Positions 41,086 to 48,268 of a DNA stretch of 52,384 nt are shown in pieces. A model generated the notes under the pieces. That model was not told the DNA's origin, made no database searches, and saw only the letters and a list, made by a program, of their open reading frames with translations. The DNA lies in the IMG/VR virus record IMGVR_UViG_3300043410_000251, positions 1 to 52,384 of that record. One strand, given 5' to 3'. Both the position numbers and the translations under genes were made by a program. Source of the stretch: a virus. Each line of letters starts with the position of its first letter. Positions within the stretch are counted from its first letter, which is position 1.

Positions 41086-41514
41086 TTATGTCGTTGTAAC
41101 TGATACTGTACCAAGTTCTATGGTTAAAACCAAGTTATTTGGTGTCAAACCATCATCAAAATTTCTTGATCCACCAACAGGGTTCCAGCCCCATTGAAAG
41201 ATGCGACTGCCAGCTTCTGGGTAGCCAAAACCATCAGGAGCTGTACTGTTAGTAGTCAAGATTTGCAAACCGCTTTGACCTGACACTCGGTAGCTAACAT
41301 CAGGGCGTGGTTCCCGTACCGCTTGAGGATCATCAACTGGGTACATACCCAATTGCAACTGTGGATGATCTGGGTCCCAGCAGGAACGGCAAACTTTAAT
41401 TTTGTAAGGCTTAGTCTTAACCGTCTGGGTACGCAATTCCTTGAGCATATAACGCCCATCGCAGCGGTCACATTCCGCAATTGCATACTTACCAGAAGCA
41501 AACCGATTAGGCAT
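41086..41514 (-). CDS. Zinc-binding head-tail region protein, 142 aa
   Basis: Two CxxC pairs, C15-DR-C18 and C42-RS-C45, form a probable zinc site at the N-terminus (IAECDRCDGRYMLKEL; KIKVCRSCWDPDHPQ). The C-terminal half (GFGYPEAGSRIFQWGWNPVG) is beta-like. Proteins of this arrangement lie between the adaptor genes of related phages, where they may be minor virion components. It overlaps the 311-aa adaptor start by 8 bases. Confidence 0.65.
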   Translation of the reverse strand: MPNRFASGKYAIAECDRCDGRYMLKELRTQTVKTKPYKIKVCRSCWDPDHPQLQLGMYPVDDPQAVREPRPDVSYRVSGQSGLQILTTNSTAPDGFGYPEAGSRIFQWGWNPVGGSRNFDDGLTPNNLVLTIELGTVSVTTT

Positions 41515-42442
41515 GGTAGAACAAGTTCCTTGGCACGAAACGCAAAGGCGAAGTATCGCGGTCTTCGGCAGATGCCAATTCCCACTGCTGTTCGTAATCA
41601 GCTTTCAGACCCATAACACGCTGAGGATCAACATCTGGCAGCTTCATGCTCAATAAATAAGCAAGGCCAGCCACCATACAAGGGATAAACCGGAATGGGA
41701 TATCTTGGATTGATGTACCTGTACCAGCATCTTGGATGCGTCGCATACGGTAATACACAAACATGTACTGATCACCAGGCGCGTTAGGTGTAGGCCACAC
41801 ATTAATCGCCGGCAAATTCTGCACAGTGATTGCCGCACCATCAGCGTGACTTGCAGCCGTAGTGCCGTTCTGCCCACGAGCGCAATTCAACAATTGGTTG
41901 GTTACGGGGTTAACGTTTGGGTAACTAATGGTTTCATCCCCAACTTTAATAAACCCGGCAGTGGTAAGACTGGCTACATCAGACACAGTAATTGTGGTAT
42001 CTGAAGCAGTAATAGCCCCATCAATAGTAACCGTAGAAAGGTTTTCCTGGCCAGACTGACGGTTGTACCAGACCTGAATTGGACGTCCTTGTGCCAGCTT
42101 ATTTGGCAAGCTCATGTACGTAGATTCAGAAATGCTACTGATATTGATGTCGATCTGGTTGGATGTGCCGTTGCTTTGGCGAATCACAGTGTCCAGCAGG
42201 TTAATCGTATCCGTAGGCATAGGGTACATAGCCTGACCCGTCACCATAGGAATCTGACCCTGTTCAACAGTCCAGAAATTCAAACCACGATTAGCCCACT
42301 CAATCGTTAAAAGGTTTAACGAACGGCGGGCTGTACGAAAGTTGTAACCAGTGCGAAGTTCTTGACCGCAACGCTCGAACGCCTCCTCGATGAGGTCGTT
42401 CATGTCCAAATTAAAGACGGTGGTTCCGGTAGTCTTAGCCAT
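41507..42442 (-). CDS. Head-tail adaptor / P22 gp4-like tail accessory protein
   Basis: A 311-residue protein. LIEEAFERCGQELRTGYNFR then ARRSLNLLTIEWANRGLNFW followed by VTGQAMYPMPTDTINLLD is the signature of P22 gp4-like accessory factors that close the portal. A central insertion (TIDGAITASDTTITVSDVAS) is a beta domain of Ig-like appearance. The C-terminus has a conserved helix (MKLPDVDPQRVMGLKADYEQ). It is probably the first ring below the portal. Confidence 0.75.
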   Translation of the reverse strand: MAKTTGTTVFNLDMNDLIEEAFERCGQELRTGYNFRTARRSLNLLTIEWANRGLNFWTVEQGQIPMVTGQAMYPMPTDTINLLDTVIRQSNGTSNQIDINISSISESTYMSLPNKLAQGRPIQVWYNRQSGQENLSTVTIDGAITASDTTITVSDVASLTTAGFIKVGDETISYPNVNPVTNQLLNCARGQNGTTAASHADGAAITVQNLPAINVWPTPNAPGDQYMFVYYRMRRIQDAGTGTSIQDIPFRFIPCMVAGLAYLLSMKLPDVDPQRVMGLKADYEQQWELASAEDRDTSPLRFVPRNLFYHA

Positions 42443-42699
42443 TATTTCCTCACTGTCTTAGCAGACTGCTTAAATGCCTTAGCTGTTGGCGCACCTTTAC
42501 TACCAGGCTTGCGCATTTTCTCACCGGAACCAGCAGCGATTCTTTTACGCTTTGCATTGATATTGGCATAGAGACCAACCTTTCCGCCCTCGGCGTATTG
42601 AGTAAAGTCCGTGTCATCCCGGCGGGCTTTTTTAACCCCGCTAGGCATTTTTGAGGGTGACACGGCACCCATTCCACGGCTTGCTCTCATAGTTAGCAC
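42442..42699 (-). CDS. Basic small late protein, 85 aa
   Basis: Strongly basic (KMPSGVKKARRDDTDFTQYA; RKRIAAGSGEKMRKPGSKGA). It includes YAEGGKVGLYAN, the YAEGG phrase shared with other late proteins in the window (43.2 kb and the SLT protein). It overlaps the previous gene by 7 bases and the adaptor start by one. Probably disordered; could be packaged with DNA. Confidence 0.55.
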   Translation of the reverse strand: MLTMRASRGMGAVSPSKMPSGVKKARRDDTDFTQYAEGGKVGLYANINAKRKRIAAGSGEKMRKPGSKGAPTAKAFKQSAKTVRK

Positions 42700-43211
42700 A
42701 TCTTTCCGCGAGTCTTGCCTTTAATGGCAATACCATCCGCACGCTTGGAAGCAGAAGAAACTGAACCGCCAGCTTTAAAGCCAGGGATACCACGCTTACG
42801 GTTATAAGATTCAGCGCGCTCCCGCATGGTTTCTTGGCGGAGTGGTGGTTTCTTGAATCGAGCCAAACGACCTAATTCATCACCTGTATCAGGGGCTGCA
42901 TCTGGAATCTTAGGAAGTGTTTTTCCCGCACTGGAGGAGTCGCCACGACGTGTCAAACCTTGCTGTTTGTTCATGTAATCGCGCAAGCTCAAACCGGACT
43001 TAGCCAGTTCTTCTTTGGTGACAATCCCTGCTTTAGGCTTAGCCATGGGTTTTTCTGTGGGGAATACAGTCTCTGAAGTCCCTGCAGCGCCACGTTCATT
43101 AGGTACCAACGTACGATCTGTACGTCGATTTGCTATTTCCATATCGTCATACGGATCATCTTCGTAGACTACATCGCCTTCAGCGTACTTTTTCATTTTA
43201 CGTGTTGCCAT
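42693..43211 (-). CDS. Late protein with ADGIA-KGKT tag, 172 aa
   Basis: The start is set at 43211 (MATRKMKKYAEGDVVYEDDP), with AAGGAG at a good distance. The middle is charged and predicted disordered (NRRTDRTLVPNERGAAG; RRGDSSSAGKTLPKIPD). It ends SSASKRADGIAIKGKTRGKM-Cys, nearly identical to the C-terminus of the next upstream gene. No enzyme motif. The conserved terminal tag suggests recognition by a common partner. Confidence 0.6.
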   Translation of the reverse strand: MATRKMKKYAEGDVVYEDDPYDDMEIANRRTDRTLVPNERGAAGTSETVFPTEKPMAKPKAGIVTKEELAKSGLSLRDYMNKQQGLTRRGDSSSAGKTLPKIPDAAPDTGDELGRLARFKKPPLRQETMRERAESYNRKRGIPGFKAGGSVSSASKRADGIAIKGKTRGKMC

Positions 43212-43222
43212 GATTGTGCTCC

Positions 43223-43573
43223 TTACATCTTGCCGCCGCCACACATGGCGATCATTCTGCCTTTAGTTTTGCCTTTGGTAGCAATACCATCGGCGCGTTT
43301 AGAAGCTGAAGAAACAGAGCCACCAGCCTTTAAGTTTGTTAATCTTGGCTTCTTTTTTGGAGCCAAAGTAGTAGGGTCGCGTTCTTGCCTATCTACCAAA
43401 TCATCGAGTGGCCTAGGGTCAACCATCTTACCGTTCTTGGGTCGGTAAACTAAATCGTCTAACTTTCCAAAAGTTGTGTCGGGTTTTGGCATAGCTTTGT
43501 CATAGGCTCTGCCTGCGCTTTCACGCATCTTTGAGTCCATCATTTCTTGGATAGCGTCTTCTTTAATACCCAT
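43223..43573 (-). CDS. Late protein with ADGIA-KGKT tag, 116 aa
   Basis: A helical N-terminus (DAIQEMMDSKMRESAGRAYD) is followed by a charged linker (VDPRPLDDLVDRQERDPTTL) and the C-terminal tag SSASKRADGIATKGKTKGRM then a Cys/Gly/Lys tail (IAMCGGGKM). The tag and the preceding LKAGGSVS are shared with the gene at 42693, including at the DNA level (about 43271-43333 versus 42718-42779). Function unknown. Confidence 0.6.
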   Translation of the reverse strand: MGIKEDAIQEMMDSKMRESAGRAYDKAMPKPDTTFGKLDDLVYRPKNGKMVDPRPLDDLVDRQERDPTTLAPKKKPRLTNLKAGGSVSSASKRADGIATKGKTKGRMIAMCGGGKM

Positions 43574-43584
43574 GATATTTCCTT

Positions 43585-44073
43585 TCAGCAGGCTCTGCCG
43601 CCCTTTTTCATTTTGATCATCGTACCCTTGGTTTTGCCTTTAGAAGCAACGCCATTGATACTCGGAGCGGCAGTCTTAACACTGCCCATTTTAGACGCCG
43701 CAATGCCGCCTTTTTTAAGTTTAGACAAGTCAGTACCTTTACTGCCCTTGTGCTCTTGCTTGTCGTGCATTTTGAATGCCTTTTTCACGATGGCTTTATC
43801 TTGTTTGATATCGGCCTTCATGTCTTCTTTCATGTCGCTCTTAGCCATCTCGCCACCCTTTTTAAAAAGCGCCAACTTACCGTGATCAGTTTTAGGCTTG
43901 TTTACTTTTTGAATGTCTGGACGAGCCATTCCGCCGGAGCCAAACTTTCTACCTTTGTCCGCAGCGTTGAAATCTTTTCCGACACTTTGGGGAACACCAG
44001 CTTTTTTGGCAAATGCAGGACTATGCGCTACAGCGGCCATAAAATTACGTTGTTTCTTACTAACCGAGGGCAC
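43585..44073 (-). CDS. Basic late protein with KGKT-type tag, 162 aa
   Basis: The N-terminus PSVSKKQRNFMAAVAHSPAF then GVPQSVGKDFNAADKGRKF is a phage pattern (S-K-K-Q-R-x-F-M-A) present in many small late proteins. The rest is Lys-rich with KKGG repeats (ALFKKGGEMAKSDMKEDMKA). It ends SINGVASKGKTKGTMIKMKK then GGRAC, a diverged version of the tag shared with the two following genes. It might condense DNA or bind the virion interior; no evidence decides. Confidence 0.6.
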   Translation of the reverse strand: MPSVSKKQRNFMAAVAHSPAFAKKAGVPQSVGKDFNAADKGRKFGSGGMARPDIQKVNKPKTDHGKLALFKKGGEMAKSDMKEDMKADIKQDKAIVKKAFKMHDKQEHKGSKGTDLSKLKKGGIAASKMGSVKTAAPSINGVASKGKTKGTMIKMKKGGRAC

Positions 44074-44308
44074 TTCGTTGCTCCTTCATAAACTCATCCA
44101 GCTTACCTTCAAGCCTGTCCAATCTGGCCAGAACTCGATTGATATCTGCATGCATATCATTCTTAGTCACAAACTTTTCGGCGTGTTCTTCCCGTGTCTT
44201 ACTCAGCAAAATGCCTATGCGTTTTACTTCGTCGTGAGACACCTTTACCCAAAGCATCAAAGCTGCTGATGCAAAAGATAGAAGAACATTCCAAACCATT
44301 AGTTCCAT
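44060..44308 (-). CDS. Single-span membrane protein with coiled coil, 82 aa
   Basis: The N-terminal hydrophobic segment (LMVWNVLLSFASAALMLWVK) is a probable membrane span, followed by a charged coiled coil (KNDMHADINRVLARLDRLEG). The arrangement resembles haemolysin XhlA-type or spanin-like phage proteins but is inserted here in the head-gene region. It overlaps the next gene by 14 bases. Confidence 0.6.
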   Translation of the reverse strand: MELMVWNVLLSFASAALMLWVKVSHDEVKRIGILLSKTREEHAEKFVTKNDMHADINRVLARLDRLEGKLDEFMKEQRSALG

Positions 44309-44309
44309 A

Positions 44310-44555
44310 TCAGCACTTCCAGGCTCTAAGGGACTTGTTTATGCGTGAGTCTGGGTCTTTGGCGGTTTTGGCGGATGTCAATTTCTTTTTCATCCCTTCC
44401 ATCCTCGCACAGAAAGAGTCTCGCCGGGAGCCGCCTTCGGGCTGGGGCGGTTTCAAATTCATGCCTTGCTTTTTCGCGGAGGCGCGACCCTTCGCATTCA
44501 AGCCACCCTTGGGATTCTTGCCTTCTTTCCTCTGCCATGCTGGTGTTTTAGCCAT
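44310..44555 (-). CDS. DUF6321-like small basic phage protein, 81 aa
   Basis: The sequence MAKTPAWQRKEGKNPKGGLN, then AKGRASAKKQGMNLKPPQPE and a C-terminal helix ending INKSLRAWKC, follows a pattern I associate with the DUF6321 phage family (AWxRKxGKNPxGGLN). The function is unknown and members are usually in the structural gene region. It overlaps the glycosyltransferase stop by 8 bases. Confidence 0.65.
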   Translation of the reverse strand: MAKTPAWQRKEGKNPKGGLNAKGRASAKKQGMNLKPPQPEGGSRRDSFCARMEGMKKKLTSAKTAKDPDSRINKSLRAWKC

Positions 44556-45285
44556 TTGCTACTTTCAGTTTAGATTTGCGAACGGCCTCCAAAAGAGGAA
44601 TTACAACCTCTTCACGGAAGTTATTCTCAAACGTGTCTGTACCAACGTGCGGTAAGCTGATATCTACATCGATGTGAATCTTAAAGCCATGCTCACGGGC
44701 GCGATCACAGAACAAATAATCTTCACCAACGTACTTGCCATCCTTCAGTGCAAAGTCAAAGATGCTGCAAATCTGCTCACCTTTAAACTCATACATCCAC
44801 TCTGGATGATCAGCCACCATTTTTTCAAGAACATGACGCTGGATCAACATAAAACCAGTGCCAACACGCTCTACACGCATCAGTGAACCATCAAACTCTA
44901 GGTCCTGGTTCTCGTTGAAATACAGGTCAGCAAAGAAATAGCGATCCTTGGCACGGCGTGGATATGCGCCAGCAGTGATATCTTTACCGCTACTCTGGGC
45001 CAACAAACGCAAAACATCATCTGCTGTGGCAATCACATCAGAATCAATAAACAGCAGCTCTGTGCAATCTGACTTAAGGAACTCATGCACCAACTGGTTT
45101 CTAGCCATAGTGATGATTGAGCACCCAGACACATCGCCCATATTGACGGATACACCAAACTGCAACGCCTTGGGCATTAACGCCGCAATGTTGTAAGCAA
45201 GTTTGATATTGATCTTGCCGTCATAGGCTGGGATGCCGATAAACAGCTTACGCCCAGTCAGAACCGCTTGTTTTGCTTCAGCCAT
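44548..45285 (-). CDS. Glycosyltransferase family 2-like protein
   Basis: A 245-residue GT-A type enzyme. RKLFIGIPAYDGKINIKLAY opens the nucleotide-sugar domain, LLFIDSDVIATADD contains the metal-binding D81-S-D83, RVGTGFMLIQRHVLEKM and YVGEDYLFCDRAREHGF carry the acceptor/catalytic part, and SLPHVGTDTF ends the core. Such phage genes glycosylate virion proteins or host targets. It is placed directly after the capsid-decoration candidates, which are rich in Ser/Thr, so virion glycosylation is a reasonable but untested idea. Confidence 0.82.
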   Translation of the reverse strand: MAEAKQAVLTGRKLFIGIPAYDGKINIKLAYNIAALMPKALQFGVSVNMGDVSGCSIITMARNQLVHEFLKSDCTELLFIDSDVIATADDVLRLLAQSSGKDITAGAYPRRAKDRYFFADLYFNENQDLEFDGSLMRVERVGTGFMLIQRHVLEKMVADHPEWMYEFKGEQICSIFDFALKDGKYVGEDYLFCDRAREHGFKIHIDVDISLPHVGTDTFENNFREEVVIPLLEAVRKSKLKVANG

Positions 45286-45565
45286 AAAACACCGTTACAG
45301 ATGCCATATTTGAGAGAGAAGCATACACGCTCGTAGAGCAGAGTACACCCTCACCTGGAATTAACATATAAAACGAGTTTGGGTTTGAGTTTGATGGGAT
45401 GTCAATCTCAATAACTGTTGTGCCGCTAGATCCGCCATCTTTGATGATAAGCGTGCCAACAACACTGGCAGAAGCACAGACAGAAATACCCTTAACACGC
45501 GCACGACCACCAAAAACGGAGCCGGATGCGTTTAAGTGCGTACTCTTAACATCAGTTTGCATCAT
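45278..45565 (-). CDS. Small beta-rich capsid-region protein, 95 aa
   Basis: A 95-residue beta-rich protein (GSVFGGRARVKGISVCASA; VGTLIIKDGGSSGTTVIEID; MLIPGEGVLCSTSVYASLSN). The pattern, with a final SVTVFYG strand, is typical of small virion proteins near the capsid gene. AAAGGAG at 7 bases from the ATG is a strong ribosome site that follows directly after a terminator hairpin. It overlaps the glycosyltransferase by 8 bases. Confidence 0.65.
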   Translation of the reverse strand: MMQTDVKSTHLNASGSVFGGRARVKGISVCASASVVGTLIIKDGGSSGTTVIEIDIPSNSNPNSFYMLIPGEGVLCSTSVYASLSNMASVTVFYG

Positions 45566-45580
45566 AATTAATCTCCTTTA

Positions 45581-45603
45581 AAACAAGGGGGCCGAAGCCC
45601 CCG
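45581..45603 (-). terminator. UUCG-loop terminator after the 165-aa capsid-region gene
   Basis: On the leftward RNA, GGGGGC (complement of 45597-45602) pairs with GCCCCC (complement of 45587-45592) around a UUCG tetraloop, followed by UUGUUUU. The stem is short but strongly stable. The Shine-Dalgarno of the next gene follows within 10 bases, so termination is probably partial. Confidence 0.75.
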
Positions 45604-45610
45604 GAGTCAA

Positions 45611-46108
45611 TTAGACGTTTTGTTGGCCGAGCAATGGATCAACAACGAAGTACAAGATCGTACCGGAGATAGAACCACCTGTAGGAGCGTCACCAGATGT
45701 GCCGCCACCGGTGATTGTCACCAAGTTGCTTGTAGACATTGTGGTGCCCATGTTTGCACCAGCAGTGGCAGAAGCTTGGTTAATAACCAGCTTGCCGGTT
45801 GTAGCAACAGCTGCTGAAATCAGGCCGGTGTTTGTAGCGGTAGAAGTACCGTACAAAGTGAAGCCCATGTCAAACGTAGGAGTTGTGCCGCCTGTAGCTG
45901 CGCACACTGCTTGAATTTCAACAATGATTGCGCCTGCGGGCAAAATTACGTCTGAAGAATTAGAAGAGGAAACAGATACCGCTGTACCTGCTGCATCAGC
46001 GCCAGAAATGTAGAACTGCGCGGCCATCAAGCCGGAGCCACAGTAAGAGGTGCGAGTTTGATCGCCGCCACCTGAACGCCAAATACTCTGTGTGGTAGAA
46101 ACTGCCAT
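45611..46108 (-). CDS. Candidate capsid decoration protein, 165 aa
   Basis: A Ser/Thr/Ala/Gly-rich beta protein (AVSTTQSIWRSGGGDQTRTS; LPAGAIIVEIQAVCAATGGT; FDMGFTLYGTSTATNTGLIS). Its place straight after the major capsid gene, between two terminators, suggests a separate expression level and a head decoration or cement function. No family recognised with confidence. Confidence 0.65.
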   Translation of the reverse strand: MAVSTTQSIWRSGGGDQTRTSYCGSGLMAAQFYISGADAAGTAVSVSSSNSSDVILPAGAIIVEIQAVCAATGGTTPTFDMGFTLYGTSTATNTGLISAAVATTGKLVINQASATAGANMGTTMSTSNLVTITGGGTSGDAPTGGSISGTILYFVVDPLLGQQNV

Positions 46109-46259
46109 GATAAATTGTCCTTACATACAAGATCAGCGCATCAATCGGTATGTCGTTTGCCGGGTCAATTTGATGCACCGGGAACCCCGGAACGATTGCA
46201 ATATACAACAAAAGAAAAGGGGGCACAAGCCCCCTTCTCTACATATTTCCTAAGAAATA
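46109..46259. other. Intergenic region after the capsid gene
   Basis: This 151-base gap is the largest non-coding stretch in the late block. It contains the capsid terminator (46209-46236), a short hairpin CCGGG/CCCGG at 46178-46190, and AT-rich symmetry at the capsid stop (46243-46260). A leftward TTGACC (complement of 46163-46168) has a 17-base spaced but poor -10 candidate; I do not call it a promoter. Confidence 0.6.
46209..46236 (-). terminator. Terminator downstream of the major capsid gene
   Basis: On the leftward RNA an eight-pair stem AAGGGGGC with GCCCCCUU (complement of 46217-46236) closes a four-base loop and is followed by UUCUUUUGUUGU. It lies 24 bases after the capsid stop codon. 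Confidence 0.88.
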
Positions 46260-47168
46260 TTAAGCGCCTTGTGAGCCGTACATGCCGAGTGGATCGCTCC
46301 AACCGAATGAATAACGCTCGCGAGACTTGTAACGAACGTTACCTGTATCGAAGTCGCCGTCCATAGACTGCTGCAAAGGTGTACGCACGAAGTGCTTCAT
46401 GCCGTTAGGAACGTCTGTGGTCAGGAACCAAGCGTTAGTATCGGTCAAGAAGTGGTTAACGGTATAGCCTTCAGAGACTGAACCGTTGTTCTTCAATGCG
46501 TTGATATCGTTGTCGTTTGTGCCAACGCGCAATTCTGTTTCCAGCAAGCGTGTAGCAACGAACTGCAATGATGGGGGAACAACCAATTTCTTGGGTTTAG
46601 AAGCGATCAGCAAGCCACGCTCATCTGTCCACAAGCTAATCTGAATAACGGCGGCTTCCAAAGAAGTCTCGTTCAAGTCAGCAGGGGTAGAAGGAATGTT
46701 GCTGTTAGTACCGCCAGAAACCAAAGGATGGCTAGCTGAGAACAAAGCGACACCGTCACCACCAACGTAGTTAGAGCTGAAGCCGTTGTTCAACACAGCG
46801 GCGGCTTTAACTTGCTTGGTGTAAGCCATAGCGCGGGCCAAAGCTTTTGTGTAACGTGCAGACAAAGAGTCATACAAGTTATCTTCAATAGCTTCTTCAG
46901 TCAAGCTGAAGCCCAAAGCAATGGTTTCGTGGTTGTATCGAGCAGTCCATGCTTCCTGTGCATTGTCATAAGCGATGGCAGAGCCCTCGTTCTTAACAGG
47001 TGCAGCAGAAAAACCAGACAGTTTTGTCTCTTCTTCGAAGCTACGCTCAGATGTCTCTGTTTCGTAGATCTCTTTGTGCTCTTCGCCGTATTTAGCATAT
47101 TCCAAACCGAACAAAGCGTTCAGGCCTGGGAGCAACTCTTTAAGTAGTTGTGCGCGTGAAATAGCCAT
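46260..47168 (-). CDS. Major capsid protein, HK97 fold (Mu gpT-like)
   Basis: A 302-residue protein. KELLPGLNALFGLEYAKYG, EIYETETSERSFEEETKLSG, GFSLTEEAIEDNLYDSLSAR and a C-terminal RYKSRERYSFGWSDPLGMYG are recognisable features of Mu gpT-type capsid proteins. A central HPLVSGGTNSNIPSTPADLN loop is typical. There is no cleavable scaffold domain, consistent with the separate scaffold gene upstream. The gene is followed by a strong terminator, which may protect its abundant mRNA. Confidence 0.9.
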   Translation of the reverse strand: MAISRAQLLKELLPGLNALFGLEYAKYGEEHKEIYETETSERSFEEETKLSGFSAAPVKNEGSAIAYDNAQEAWTARYNHETIALGFSLTEEAIEDNLYDSLSARYTKALARAMAYTKQVKAAAVLNNGFSSNYVGGDGVALFSASHPLVSGGTNSNIPSTPADLNETSLEAAVIQISLWTDERGLLIASKPKKLVVPPSLQFVATRLLETELRVGTNDNDINALKNNGSVSEGYTVNHFLTDTNAWFLTTDVPNGMKHFVRTPLQQSMDGDFDTGNVRYKSRERYSFGWSDPLGMYGSQGA

Positions 47169-47181
47169 GGTAAGTTACTCC

Positions 47182-47799
47182 TTAGATACCAGTAGTATCA
47201 GTGTACTGGTGCAAGTTAAACTTGACCAAGAACTCATAATAAGTTGTGCTGGAGTTGCCACGGACACCAGTAGCGGTATCAGGAACAACATCAATCACAC
47301 GAATAGGCAATGTAGCTGTAGTACCAGCAGAAGCACCGTCAATACCGTAGTAGGAATCGCCAGTGTTTGTAGAGCCAGTATTAATAGACAAAGCTACGTT
47401 AGAACCAACCAACGCACGTGAGAACGCTGTAGGTGTAGTAGTTTGACCGCTAGTTGCCACAACTTTAAAGAGGGCGTTAGGATCATCCACAACATAGCCA
47501 AAAGCCAAAGCTGTAGATGTAGAAGTAGCTGCTGGGTAGTACTGACCCTGAACGGTTTGACCGCTAGAGTTCACGTACTGGCAACCAACCAACACACCAA
47601 CGCTGTCGCCAGAGTTAGATGTGGTGTTTGCTACCAAGTAGCCATTGGTGTCAACCTTAACGGTGTCACCATTCAGAATAGCAGTAGCGTAAGCCGCTGC
47701 AATGGGGATTTGACGGATCGCTCCGGCGTAAGGCAAACCATCAAGACGATTGATTGGTTTTAGGCCGTACGTCTGGGTAACGCTTGGATAAGCAGCCAT
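47182..47799 (-). CDS. Head-region virion protein, 205 aa
   Basis: MAAYPSVTQTYGLKPINRLD, ILNGDTVKVDTNGYLVANTT, then DSVGVLVGCQYVNSSGQTVQ and YYPAATSTSTALAFGYVVDD. This pattern (GLxPxxxxxG; AIxxGDxVxxxxxGYL) is found beside capsid genes in many aquatic phages, usually as a structural or decoration protein. It is beta-rich. It lies between the 149-aa gene and the capsid gene, 13 bases from the latter. Confidence 0.7.
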   Translation of the reverse strand: MAAYPSVTQTYGLKPINRLDGLPYAGAIRQIPIAAAYATAILNGDTVKVDTNGYLVANTTSNSGDSVGVLVGCQYVNSSGQTVQGQYYPAATSTSTALAFGYVVDDPNALFKVVATSGQTTTPTAFSRALVGSNVALSINTGSTNTGDSYYGIDGASAGTTATLPIRVIDVVPDTATGVRGNSSTTYYEFLVKFNLHQYTDTTGI

Positions 47800-47818
47800 T
47801 TTTTAAGCTCCAAAAGAT

Positions 47819-48268
47819 TTAAGTACCTTTACCAAAGCTGCTCGAAGATTTACGCTCTTGGAAGAGCGGCATCCGCGCATCGCTTTGACGCATGAAACTA
47901 TTGTCTACAGCATCCGTCTGAGATTGTGTTTGAGCTGCGAAGTGTTTGTTTCGCTGGTCAACAAACTCTGATGGAGTTTTGCAAAGCAATAATCCGCCAA
48001 TCTCAATGTTGTCTTTAAAACGACTATGAGGATCAGCTAACAGTTGGAATTTGGGTTGCTCCTCTAGTGCAACGGGTTCCCAACCTTCACGGAGTTTGGC
48101 CGAAAGGTTGCGGGGATCTGCCGCATTCAATGTCGAGACGCGAATCCAACGGTAGTTGTAACCTGGCTGTTTGTCTGGCTCAGGCAACATTTCAGGAAGC
48201 GCCCACTGCTTAGGACGCTCTTGTACCGCACGTGTTTGTAATTCTCTTGTCAATTTACTTTCAGCCAT
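47819..48268 (-). CDS. Head-region protein, 149 aa
   Basis: NYRWIRVSTLNAADPRNLSA then KLREGWEPVALEEQP and GLLLCKTPSEFVDQRNKHFA. This WIR-x...D-x-x-N-L-x-x-x-x-x-x-G-W-x-P-V motif is conserved in a protein family adjacent to scaffold genes in aquatic podophages. The C-terminus is Gln/Ser-rich and disordered. Role unknown; a capsid-assembly or portal accessory is possible. It overlaps the scaffold gene by 8 bases. Confidence 0.65.
   Translation of the reverse strand: MAESKLTRELQTRAVQERPKQWALPEMLPEPDKQPGYNYRWIRVSTLNAADPRNLSAKLREGWEPVALEEQPKFQLLADPHSRFKDNIEIGGLLLCKTPSEFVDQRNKHFAAQTQSQTDAVDNSFMRQSDARMPLFQERKSSSSFGKGT

Noticed and set aside
46140-46168. Leftward promoter TTGACC with 17-base spacing before the 165-aa gene
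   Set aside because: The -10 candidate (ATTGAT) matches only three of six consensus positions; too weak to call.
46243-46260. Short palindrome ATATTTC-CTAA-GAAATAT at the end of the capsid gene
   Set aside because: AT-rich seven-pair hairpin overlapping the stop codon; weak and immediately followed by the much stronger terminator, so not called separately.
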